A stretch of 6,127 nucleotides of DNA from Spartobacteria bacterium (GCA_947487745.1 CANKXQ010000085.1:1-6127); one strand, 5' to 3'. Shown: positions 1 through 6,127, counted from the stretch's first letter. The notes: generated from the letters alone by a model not told the origin. A program made the numbers and translations.

Positions 1-2
1 GG

Positions 3-236
3 TATTCCTACATCGTCAACATCACACGCGGCAGCCGATCCAAGTATGCCGACTCGTTTGAAAAAGAGACCTTCGAAGCGTTGCCAGGACGCTCCGATGA
101 ACAGCGCGTGGAGGTGAAAAAAATCACCGATCCCGGGGACTCCGCGAGCCACTTGGTCCTGTGCCGCAGCGCTCGGCAAAAGCATCGAAAAAGGCGTCTT
201 CAAGCGATCGAAGACGAAATTTACGCCATCAACAAA
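3..236 (+). pseudogene. Transposase remnant, IS1634/IS4-like DDE type (5' end outside window, 3' end lost)
   Basis: Reading from base 3, the frame is open with no stop and has coding-like third positions until about base 170. It contains a YIV strand, an RSRSKYADSFEK segment, LPGR (81-92), VEVK (109-120) and LVLCRSA (about 151-173). From memory, this order (YIV, basic patch, short loop, VEVK, then L-LCRS followed by a charged helix) matches the central DDE region of IS1634/IS4-type transposases. After LCRSA the third-position pattern decays and the likeness fades; nothing transposase-like is visible beyond about 236. No terminal inverted repeat or target duplication could be recognised. The frame continues without a stop into the GH2 gene. 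It cannot make a working transposase from what is visible here, so I call it a remnant. The family assignment needs a protein search. Confidence 0.55.
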
Positions 237-290
237 CCACAATCCCATTCCCCTGGAGAAATCCGTAGATCCTCAAGCTGCCTTCAACCA
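237..290. other. Junction/leader between transposase remnant and GH2-PhoD gene
   Basis: This short AC-rich stretch has no clear Shine-Dalgarno sequence before the ATG at 291; the nearest purine run, ctggaga at 253-259, is too far away. I see no convincing promoter or terminator. It separates the last transposase-like codons from the signal peptide of the next gene and probably contains the rearrangement joint. Confidence 0.35.
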
Positions 291-3200
291 ATGAACAAAC
301 TCCTCCTCGCTCTTCTTGTTGCTTTCGCTCCCATGCTCTCAGCGATTGGGGACGCCACGCCGCGTGGACGCCTTTCCTTGAATAAGGGATGGCTGTTCCA
401 CCAAGGCGATATTCCATTTCCTGAGGTGACGGGGCACACAATGACTTACCAGAGCGCCAAAGCCGGAGCAGCGTTGGGGGCGGCGGCACAAGCGTTTGAC
501 GACACGGGTTGGAGCGAAGTCGATTTGCCGCACGACTGGGCGTCCCACTCGCCAATCAGCAAGTATGCAAACATCGCCCAGGGATACCGTGAGCGCGGTT
601 TTGGTTGGTATCGACGGCACTTCCAGGTCGACCCCGCCGACCGCGGCAAGCATTTCGAACTCCAATTCGACGGCGTCTCCACGCACTGCACCGTTTGGGT
701 GAATGGCACGGTCGTGCATCGCAACTGGTGCGGCTACACCTCGTTCTCTGCCGATATCACTCCGCTGCTCAAATACGGGGACGAGTTCAACTCCGTGGCC
801 GTGCGCGTCGATGCCGAGGCCCAAGAAGGCTGGTGGTATGAAGGAGCTGGAATTTACCGGCACACTTGGCTGGTCAAGCGATCGCCCGTTCACATCGTCA
901 CCGACGGCGTCTTCACGCAGCCTTTGAGGGCCCCGGATGGGAAATGGTCGATTCCTGCAGAAGTTACAATTGCCAATTCGGGTGGGAAACATGCCAAGCC
1001 CAAGGTGGAGGTCACGCTCCTTGACCCCGAGGGAAAGCCAGTTGGCACAGCATCCCAATCCTGCGAAGTCGCTGCTCTCGGCGGGGCGACGGCCAAGCTC
1101 ACTCTGGCGGTCAAAAATCCAAGGCTTTGGTCGGTGGATTCGCCGACCATGTATTCGGTGAAAACCGTCCTCAAAGACGGCGACAGCGTGCTTGACGAAA
1201 CGGTCACCCCGGCTGGATTTCGCACCCTTCGTTTTGACGCTGCAACCGGTTTTTACCTCAATGACAAGCCGCTCAAAATCCAAGGGGTGTGCGTCCACCA
1301 GGACCACGCCGGTGTGGGCGTCGCGATGCCAGACTCGATGTGGGAATTCCGCGTTCGAAAGCTCAAGGAAATGGGCGTGAATGCCATTCGTTGCTCGCAT
1401 CACCCTCCCGCTGCCGAATTCCTCCAAGTCTGCGACCGCTTGGGAATGCTTGTGATGGATGAGGCTCGGAATTTCAAGACTTCGCCGGAATACATTCGCC
1501 AACTCGAGTGGATGGTCCGCCGCGACCGAAACCATCCGAGTGTTTTCATGTGGTCGGTCTTTAACGAAGAACCCTTCCAAGGCACGGAGGTCGGCTACGA
1601 GATGACGCGCCGCTTGGTTGCCGCCGTCAAGCGTCTCGATACCACTCGGCCAGTCACTGCAGCAATGAGCGGGGGATACTTGACTCCACTCAATGTCTCG
1701 CACGCTGTCGATGTCATGGGATTCAACTACCACCAGAAGGAATACGATGCCTTCCATAAGCTGTATCCGAACCTCCCGATTCTCAGATCGGAAGACACAT
1801 CAGGTTTCATCACGCGCGGTGAGTATGAGAGCAACATGGAGAAACAAACCGCCGACTCGCGCGACACCTACGCGGCCCGCTGGGGTGCCACGCACCGCGA
1901 TGGTTGGAAGAAGATCGCCGAGCGACCGTTCATTGCGGGTGGCTTTGTTTGGACCGGTTTCGACTATGCCGGCGAACCCACCCCCTTTGAGTGGCCGAGT
2001 GCCAGTTCCTCGTCCGGGATTTATGACCTGTGTGGATTTCCGAAGTCGGCGTTTTTCATTCACCAGGCCCACTGGCGCAAAGACAAGGACGTGCTCGAAG
2101 TCATTCCCCATTGGAATTGGCCTGGCCGCGAAGGTCAGAGCATCCGCGTCATGGCGCTCTCGAATGCTGATACAGTGGAGCTTTTCCTCAATGGAAAATC
2201 CCTCGGCGAAAAGCCGGTCGATCCCATCGACATGGTGGAATGGGATGTCACCTATGAACCTGGCGTGTTGCTGGCGGTCGGCAAAAAACATGGGTGTGAG
2301 GTCTCTCGAAAGCTCGTCGAAACGACGGGTGATGCCGACTCACTGGAGCTTGTGCCGGACAGGAACACCATATCTGGCGATGGACGCGACGCCATGCCAG
2401 TAACGGTGCGGGCAGTGGATGCCAAGGGTCGCGAAGTTCCCACGGCGATGAACCCCGTCAAATTCTCGCTTCAAGGCGGGGCGGACATCATTGGCTTGGG
2501 TAATGGCGACCCGCGCTGCCACGAACCACAAAAAGGCAACCAGCGCTCGCTTTTCAACGGCCTCGCGCAAGTCATCCTGCAAACCCGTGAAGGCGCCTCC
2601 GGTTCACTCACGCTGCGTGCTGAATCCGCTGGTCTCGCACCGGCCGAGCTCAAAATCCCCATTCGGGCGGCACCGTCACCCCCGTCATTTCCGACAGCCC
2701 GCTACGAGCAACGCATCGAACGGGGGTGGAAGGCATCTCCTGGATTCGCATCCAAGCCCGATCCTCTCATAAAGTTCGACAGCAATGACATGAACACTTG
2801 GGCGACCGTCACGCCTGGAACGCCCCTCGTCCGATCTGGCGGGCCTTGGAGCGCGTTTTCTGCTTCCTTCGAGCCGTTCGCGAATATGCAGCGCGATGGC
2901 GGTGTGCTCGCTTTTCGCGGAATCCTCGGCAAGGCCGAGGTGTGGATTGATGGAAAGCTCGCGGCAACGAAAGCGGAGTTCGACGATCCGCCGCTCGTCG
3001 CACCCTTCCTGTCAGGGAATACGAAGCGCTCGGTGCGCATTCTCTTCGAAAGCGATGCCGACAAGCCGGTCGGCTTCACCGCTCCCATCTCGGTCGTGCC
3101 CGCCGTGCCGAAAGCCCTCAACGCCCAAGGGGAGATGGTTGGCGAGGTGACGCCCAATAGCGCCCTTCTCCAGTCCCGCCTCACAGCCATTCCGGGGCCA

Positions 3201-4454
3201 GAGCTTGATGCCGATGGCGATATCCCCGGCATCGCTGGACAAGCCCGCTTCGAATGGAGCGAGTATGAGAATTTCACCAAATCCCAACTCACTCCAAGCA
3301 TCGAGGCGCAGGCCGACTCTGATTTCATCATTCGCTCCCGGTTGGCCGATCTGCAACCCGGAACGCGCTACTTCTACCGCTTGGTTTTTGAGGATGGCAG
3401 GAAGGGTGCCACGCGCTCCTTCAAGACCCTCGATCCCGAGGCCAAGGGCGTTTCCTTCACGATTGGAAGCTGCATGAACTACTTGGCATTCACCACCGGC
3501 GTCTCGAACGGCGGGGGGCCGGTGACGGCGAGTGAAGAAGACAAGCAACTCGGCTACCCGTCCTTCGTGGCGATGCAAAAACTCAACCCCGACTTCTTCA
3601 TTGGGGCGGGGGATGTCGTCTACTACAGCTTCCCGCTGGATGCCCCCGCAAAGACGCTCCCTGGGATGCGAAAGAAATGGCACGAACAATTCCGCTTCCC
3701 GCGCATGGCCGAATTCTTTACCAGCACGCCCACCTATTGGCTCAAGGACGACCATGACTTCCGATTCGACGATGCGGACCAGTCCGGCGACAAGCCTCCG
3801 CTTGCCTCGACAGGCATGAGCATCTTCCGCGAGCAAATGCCCATCCACCCCGCCGGTGACCAATCCACTCCGAACTACCGCACGCTCCGCATTAGCAAGG
3901 ATGTCCAACTCTGGTTCCTCGAGGGCCGCGACCACCGCTCGGACAACAAATCCCTTGATGGACCCGCAAAATCACTTTGGGGTGCGGCCCAACGCGAGTG
4001 GCTTGAGCGCACCCTCGCAGCCAGCGCCGCGAAATGGAAAATCCTCATTTCACCCACGCCGATGGTCGGCCCCGACCGTGCCAGCAAGAGCGACAATCAC
4101 ACGAATCACGCGGGATTCCGCGCCGAGGCGGACTCGTTTTTCGCGTGGCTGCAAAAGAAGGACATCAAAAATGTGCTCATCCTCTGCGGCGACCGGCACT
4201 GGCAATACCACAGCGTTCATCCCACAGGCGTTGAGGAATTCTCCGTCGGCGCGCTCAACGACGAGAACTCGATCAAGGGCCTCAAGCCCGGCGACCCGAA
4301 ATCCACCGATCCCGACTCTCTCGTGAAGCAGCTCTACCAATACACCGAGCCCACCGGTGGATTTGTGCATGTAACGGCGAATCCGGATTCCACACTGAAA
4401 ATCCAATTCTTTGATGACCGAGGGGTGCCGCTTCATGAGTTAACCAAAAAATGA
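291..4454 (+). CDS. Secreted GH2 beta-galactosidase-like glycoside hydrolase fused to PhoD-like metallophosphatase
   Basis: This 1387-residue exported protein carries two enzymes. I chose the ATG at 291 over the open frame upstream because it begins a signal peptide (MNK, hydrophobic run 4-16, likely cleavage after A18 or A22) and is followed at once by the GH2 start RLSLNKGW (27-34). Domains by residue: GH2 sugar-binding jelly roll about 27-200 (GWYRR 105-109, WVNG 136-139); GH2 Ig-like about 204-311; TIM barrel about 318-600; DUF4982-like about 598-665 (HWNW 607-610, FLNGKSLG); GH2 C-terminal Ig-like domain about 681-792; proline-rich linker; second jelly roll about 826-937 (NDMNTW, AEVWIDGK); PhoD N-terminal fibronectin-like domain about 941-1050; PhoD catalytic domain about 1055-1387. 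GH2 catalytic residues are present: acid/base E426 in SVFNEEP and nucleophile E501 in LRSED. PhoD metal-site candidates are C1061 (GSC), D1108 and Y1111 (GAGDVVYYS), DDHD 1153-1156 and GDRH 1301-1304. GH2 proteins of this type hydrolyse terminal beta-galactosides or beta-glucuronides; PhoD enzymes cleave phosphomono- and diesters. Exact substrates are unknown. The stop overlaps the next start (ATGA), indicating coupling to a transporter gene. No stop or frameshift separates the two halves. Confidence 0.93.
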   Translation: MNKLLLALLVAFAPMLSAIGDATPRGRLSLNKGWLFHQGDIPFPEVTGHTMTYQSAKAGAALGAAAQAFDDTGWSEVDLPHDWASHSPISKYANIAQGYRERGFGWYRRHFQVDPADRGKHFELQFDGVSTHCTVWVNGTVVHRNWCGYTSFSADITPLLKYGDEFNSVAVRVDAEAQEGWWYEGAGIYRHTWLVKRSPVHIVTDGVFTQPLRAPDGKWSIPAEVTIANSGGKHAKPKVEVTLLDPEGKPVGTASQSCEVAALGGATAKLTLAVKNPRLWSVDSPTMYSVKTVLKDGDSVLDETVTPAGFRTLRFDAATGFYLNDKPLKIQGVCVHQDHAGVGVAMPDSMWEFRVRKLKEMGVNAIRCSHHPPAAEFLQVCDRLGMLVMDEARNFKTSPEYIRQLEWMVRRDRNHPSVFMWSVFNEEPFQGTEVGYEMTRRLVAAVKRLDTTRPVTAAMSGGYLTPLNVSHAVDVMGFNYHQKEYDAFHKLYPNLPILRSEDTSGFITRGEYESNMEKQTADSRDTYAARWGATHRDGWKKIAERPFIAGGFVWTGFDYAGEPTPFEWPSASSSSGIYDLCGFPKSAFFIHQAHWRKDKDVLEVIPHWNWPGREGQSIRVMALSNADTVELFLNGKSLGEKPVDPIDMVEWDVTYEPGVLLAVGKKHGCEVSRKLVETTGDADSLELVPDRNTISGDGRDAMPVTVRAVDAKGREVPTAMNPVKFSLQGGADIIGLGNGDPRCHEPQKGNQRSLFNGLAQVILQTREGASGSLTLRAESAGLAPAELKIPIRAAPSPPSFPTARYEQRIERGWKASPGFASKPDPLIKFDSNDMNTWATVTPGTPLVRSGGPWSAFSASFEPFANMQRDGGVLAFRGILGKAEVWIDGKLAATKAEFDDPPLVAPFLSGNTKRSVRILFESDADKPVGFTAPISVVPAVPKALNAQGEMVGEVTPNSALLQSRLTAIPGPELDADGDIPGIAGQARFEWSEYENFTKSQLTPSIEAQADSDFIIRSRLADLQPGTRYFYRLVFEDGRKGATRSFKTLDPEAKGVSFTIGSCMNYLAFTTGVSNGGGPVTASEEDKQLGYPSFVAMQKLNPDFFIGAGDVVYYSFPLDAPAKTLPGMRKKWHEQFRFPRMAEFFTSTPTYWLKDDHDFRFDDADQSGDKPPLASTGMSIFREQMPIHPAGDQSTPNYRTLRISKDVQLWFLEGRDHRSDNKSLDGPAKSLWGAAQREWLERTLAASAAKWKILISPTPMVGPDRASKSDNHTNHAGFRAEADSFFAWLQKKDIKNVLILCGDRHWQYHSVHPTGVEEFSVGALNDENSIKGLKPGDPKSTDPDSLVKQLYQYTEPTGGFVHVTANPDSTLKIQFFDDRGVPLHELTKK

Positions 4455-4702
4455 GCGATTCCCCCGACATGACCGAACACTCGACTTCCCGATTTACCGT
4501 CGGGACGCTTGTCTATAGCAAGCTGGAGCTTTTTCGCGTTGTGTTTTGGATGCTGCTCGCGGTGTTTATCTTGCAACTCATGCGGCAACTACCGATTGCG
4601 CTTGTGCCGTTGCAATTGAGGTGGGTGTCTGCCTCTGACGCTTTGATTGGTTTTCTCACGGGTAGTCTGCCCGTCGGTTTCCCCGCTGCCCAGGATGTGT
4701 GA
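4451..4702 (+). pseudogene. Truncated MFS sugar transporter (N-terminal fragment)
   Basis: The 83-codon frame starts inside the stop of the GH2-phosphatase gene (ATGA overlap at 4451-4454) with no Shine-Dalgarno of its own, so translation is probably coupled. After a polar N-tail of about 14 residues comes FTVGTLVYSK, then a hydrophobic helix at about 28-47 (FRVVFWMLLAVFILQLM), PLQL (53-56), and the start of a second helix with SASDALIGFLTGSLP (60-74). This pattern (short tail, first helix, P-x-x-L, then ALGAS-like ASDALIGF) matches, from memory, the N-terminus of sugar/cation-symporter-like major facilitator proteins next to glycosidase genes in PVC bacteria. Such proteins normally have about 400-500 residues and 12 helices. 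Here likeness ends near residue 75 (base ~4676), and a short unrelated tail leads to TGA at 4700-4702. No continuation is evident in other frames downstream, so the rest appears deleted rather than frameshifted. It is almost certainly not a functional transporter. A genuine small membrane protein is the less likely alternative. Confidence 0.62.
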
Positions 4703-4780
4703 AGGTAGGCGCTTGGCTTCGGTTTGTGATGGGCTTATCGGAGTCGAGTATTGTTTGAAGGCTGGAACTACGGAGATACC
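4703..4780. other. Noncoding spacer, probable deletion/rearrangement junction
   Basis: This short spacer lies between the broken transporter and the reductase gene. It does not continue the transporter in any forward frame I read. A weak promoter-like pair (TTGGCT at 4713-4718 and TTATCG at 4735-4740, 16 bases apart) is present but too poor to call. No hairpin with a T-run that could act as a terminator is visible. Confidence 0.35.
4772..4775 (+). promoter_or_regulatory. Shine-Dalgarno GGAG for the reductase gene
   Basis: GGAG sits 5 bases before ATG 4781 and 8 bases before ATG 4784. It is the only well-placed Shine-Dalgarno before any gene start in the window, and it favours an N-terminus about 25 residues longer than the conserved reductase fold needs. 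Confidence 0.45.
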
Positions 4781-5836
4781 ATGATGGCAAGAGCCATGGA
4801 TAAGCGGATCAATTTTGGCAAATCGAGCGGAGGGCATCTGGGGCAAGAAATCTCAGTGACACGTGCCTGCCGTCTAGCCGCCTTCGGATTCAAGCCGCCT
4901 GCATTGACTGTTGAAAATACTGCCGCGCTTGAGCCAGGAGTCGATGAGGTTCTTGTGCGGATGCTTGCCGCCCCGATCAATCCGGCGGATTTGAATGTGA
5001 TTGAGGGAACCTATGGTGAATTGCCGCCGCTTCCCTGCTCGATTGGCAATGAGGGGGTGGGAGTGGTCGAGCGTGTTGGTGCTTCGGCTCGCGGGTTCGC
5101 TCTCGGGCAGACTGTGCTGCCTCTGGCGTTCGGGACTTGGGTAGATCAAATGGTGTTGCCTGCGGAGTCGTTGGTCGCCTTGCCAGAGGGGCTTGATCCC
5201 TTGCAGGTGGCGATGCTTGCGGTGAATCCTGCCACGGCCTGGCGGATGATTCACGATTTTGCCAAGCTTCAGCCAGGGGATTGGATTGTGCAGAATGCCG
5301 CCAATTCGGGCGTGGGTCGCTCGGTAATTCAATTGGCCAAGGCGCTTGGTCTCCGCACGCTGAATGTCGTTCGGCGTGCCGAGTTGATTCACGAGCTGCG
5401 TGCGGGTGGATCGGATGTCGTAGTGACCGAGGATACAGACCTGAGAGCGGAAGCGCGCACACTCTGCGGCGGCGTGCTTCCAAAGCTCGGGCTGAACGCC
5501 GTGGGCGGGGCCAGTGCTCTCAATGTGGCAAACGCCATCTGCGCGGGCGCTCCGCTCGTCACTTATGGCGCCATGGGCCGCCAGCCTCTGAAAATTCCGA
5601 ATGGTCTTCTGATTTTCAAAAACATTTCCTTCCAGGGATTCTGGCTCCGGCGTTGGAAGGAATCCGCACCCAACGCCGAGGTTCAAGCCACCTATCAAAA
5701 GCTGGCCGGCTACCTCGCGGCAGGAGTGTTGCACACTCCGGTTCACAAGGTCTTCCCGCTTGATCAGGCGCTTGAGGCCATCGCCGAGGCCGCCCAAGAG
5801 AAGCGCTCAGGAAAAGTTCTGCTGCGGATGTCTTGA
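4781..5836 (+). CDS. Zinc-independent MDR oxidoreductase, MECR/Etr1-like 2-enoyl thioester reductase
   Basis: This 351-residue cytoplasmic protein belongs to the medium-chain dehydrogenase/reductase superfamily. Members of the MECR/Etr1 branch reduce trans-2-enoyl-CoA or enoyl-ACP with NADPH in fatty acid synthesis; other close branches are quinone reductases. Seen here: N-terminal GroES-like fold with INPADLNVIEGTY (Y78 of GTY fits the catalytic Tyr of Etr1-type enzymes), GNEGVGVVERVG, then the Rossmann segment QNAANSGVGRSVIQLAKALG (N175 onward) followed by NVVRR (R198, R199), where Arg fits NADPH phosphate binding. Later come GLNAVGG, YGAMGRQP and the FQGFWLRRW loop, ending in GKVLLRM. No Cys/His cluster for catalytic zinc is visible. 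The start at ATG 4781 is supported by GGAG; ATG 4784, ATG 4796 or GTG 4856 are alternatives, and GTG 4856 gives the length usual for the family, because the first ~25 residues look nonconserved. Its neighbours give no functional link, and it probably has its own transcription start. Enoyl reductase activity is family-level inference. Confidence 0.85.
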   Translation: MMARAMDKRINFGKSSGGHLGQEISVTRACRLAAFGFKPPALTVENTAALEPGVDEVLVRMLAAPINPADLNVIEGTYGELPPLPCSIGNEGVGVVERVGASARGFALGQTVLPLAFGTWVDQMVLPAESLVALPEGLDPLQVAMLAVNPATAWRMIHDFAKLQPGDWIVQNAANSGVGRSVIQLAKALGLRTLNVVRRAELIHELRAGGSDVVVTEDTDLRAEARTLCGGVLPKLGLNAVGGASALNVANAICAGAPLVTYGAMGRQPLKIPNGLLIFKNISFQGFWLRRWKESAPNAEVQATYQKLAGYLAAGVLHTPVHKVFPLDQALEAIAEAAQEKRSGKVLLRMS

Positions 5837-5853
5837 AATCAATGCCTGTGGAA

Positions 5854-5975
5854 TTAAGCACCGAGGACACGCCGGGAGACTTTTAGCCGGAGTAAAAGGT
5901 GGTCAATTAAAACAGGGCTTCATCATGTCTTTCTAACTTTTTCGCCTCCGTGATCTCTGTGTCCCCTGTGGTCAA
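5854..5975. repeat. Imperfect inverted repeat, probable dispersed intergenic element
   Basis: The left arm TTAAGCACCGAGGACAC (5854-5870) matches the reverse complement of the right arm (5959-5975, read on the minus strand as TTGACCACAGGGGACAC) at 13 of 17 positions. Purine-rich GGAG/GGAGG motifs and an A- or T-rich run follow each arm inward (about 5873-5885 and 5936-5948). ACCACAGAGGACACAGAG-like sequences occur, from memory, as interspersed intergenic repeats in many environmental bacteria. The element could form a stem with an ~88-base loop in RNA, but the mismatches make a strong hairpin unlikely. Confidence 0.5.
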
Positions 5976-6020
5976 TCCACTGCTTGAGGTTTCCTGCGAA
6001 CGGGGCGAACCTGACGATAT

Positions 6021-6048
6021 GCAGAATGAACCACGAGCGTGGCAGAAT
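6021..6048. repeat. Small palindrome CCACGAGCGTGG flanked by direct repeats GCAGAAT
   Basis: The perfect 5-bp inverted repeat CCACG-AG-CGTGG (6031-6042) is bracketed by the 7-base direct repeat GCAGAAT at 6021-6027 and 6042-6048. It is followed by TTTTT. It could be an operator half-site pair or chance. The stem is too short and the loop too small to call it a terminator with confidence. Confidence 0.25.
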
Positions 6049-6127
6049 TTTTCCCCGGGCGATTTGTCTTTTGCTTTTCCGCAGGTTGCATGTGCGAGTG
6101 TTTCCGAATGCGTGGCTCGTTCGGTGG

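Larger units (their letters stand above)
5837..6127. other. Intergenic region with no recognised gene
   Basis: This 291-base stretch follows the reductase stop. Its first half contains an imperfect inverted repeat. The second half has one forward frame (roughly 5983 to the window edge, ATG at 6019) and minus-strand frames that stay open, but their translations resemble nothing I know and have irregular codon use. No tRNA cloverleaf, convincing terminator or Shine-Dalgarno was found. A gene starting just beyond the window could own the last bases. Confidence 0.5.

Noticed and set aside
81..290. TTG at 81 as the true start of the large gene
   Set aside because: It would put about 70 residues of transposase-like and low-complexity sequence before a clear signal peptide at 291.
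339..1757. Long minus-strand open frame of 472 codons opposite the GH2 domain
   Set aside because: It is the antisense of a clearly recognisable GH2 catalytic region; its translation shows no family motif and its openness follows from the codon bias of the forward gene.
3012..3935. Minus-strand open frame of 307 codons opposite the PhoD domain
   Set aside because: It lies wholly within the PhoD coding region, and no recognisable domain appears in the translation.
4713..4740. Promoter TTGGCT-16-TTATCG before the reductase
   Set aside because: Both boxes are weak matches to consensus, and such matches are expected by chance.
4589..4846. Minus-strand 85-codon frame across the spacer
   Set aside because: No recognised motif and no ribosome binding site; it overlaps the transporter fragment and the reductase start.
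4874..5797. Minus-strand open frame of 307 codons opposite the reductase
   Set aside because: It mirrors the reductase gene, whose forward motifs (GTY, NSGVG, VVRR) are unmistakable; the antisense peptide has no motif.
5880..5898. CTTTTA/TAAAAG hairpin as the terminator of the reductase gene
   Set aside because: The six-pair stem is AT-rich with a 7-base loop and has no T-run after it, so an intrinsic terminator is not supported.
1..6127. CRISPR array, tRNA, riboswitch, toxin-antitoxin or defence system
   Set aside because: I saw no regularly spaced direct repeats, no cloverleaf, no conserved riboswitch core and no small gene pair in either strand.

Overview
The window looks like a carbohydrate-utilisation locus from a moderately GC-rich bacterium, most likely of the Planctomycetes-Verrucomicrobia (PVC) group. 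This rests on the style of the large secreted GH2 enzyme, the PhoD-like phosphatase with a GDRHWQYHS motif, the enoyl-reductase-like protein and the near absence of Shine-Dalgarno sequences before most genes. No rRNA or other marker confirms the lineage.

Layout. Bases 3-~236 encode a piece of a transposase-like protein (IS1634/IS4-type DDE, recognised by memory of the family) that has lost its normal end and runs in frame, with no stop codon, into the next gene. Bases 291-4454 hold one very large secreted enzyme of 1387 residues: a complete multi-domain glycoside hydrolase family 2 protein whose C-terminus is joined to a complete PhoD-type metallophosphatase. The next gene starts inside its stop codon (ATGA at 4451-4454). 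It is only 83 codons and reads as the first 70-75 residues of a major facilitator superfamily sugar transporter, cut off near its second membrane helix. Bases 4703-4780 are noncoding. Bases 4781-5836 encode a medium-chain dehydrogenase/reductase closest to the MECR/Etr1 trans-2-enoyl-CoA reductase type. The last 291 bases hold no gene I can identify, but contain an imperfect inverted repeat (5854-5975) that looks like a dispersed intergenic element.

How it fits together. The GH2-phosphatase and the transporter formed a tightly coupled pair: an exported enzyme that trims a glycan, and an importer for the product. The transporter is now broken, and transposase debris lies on the other side, so the locus looks like a carbohydrate gene set eroded by rearrangement at both ends. 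The reductase has no obvious link to glycan use and may have been brought next to it by the same event. The most notable item is the single-polypeptide fusion of a GH2 beta-galactosidase-like enzyme with a PhoD phosphatase/phosphodiesterase, which suggests a phosphate-bearing glycan as substrate. That substrate is inference only.
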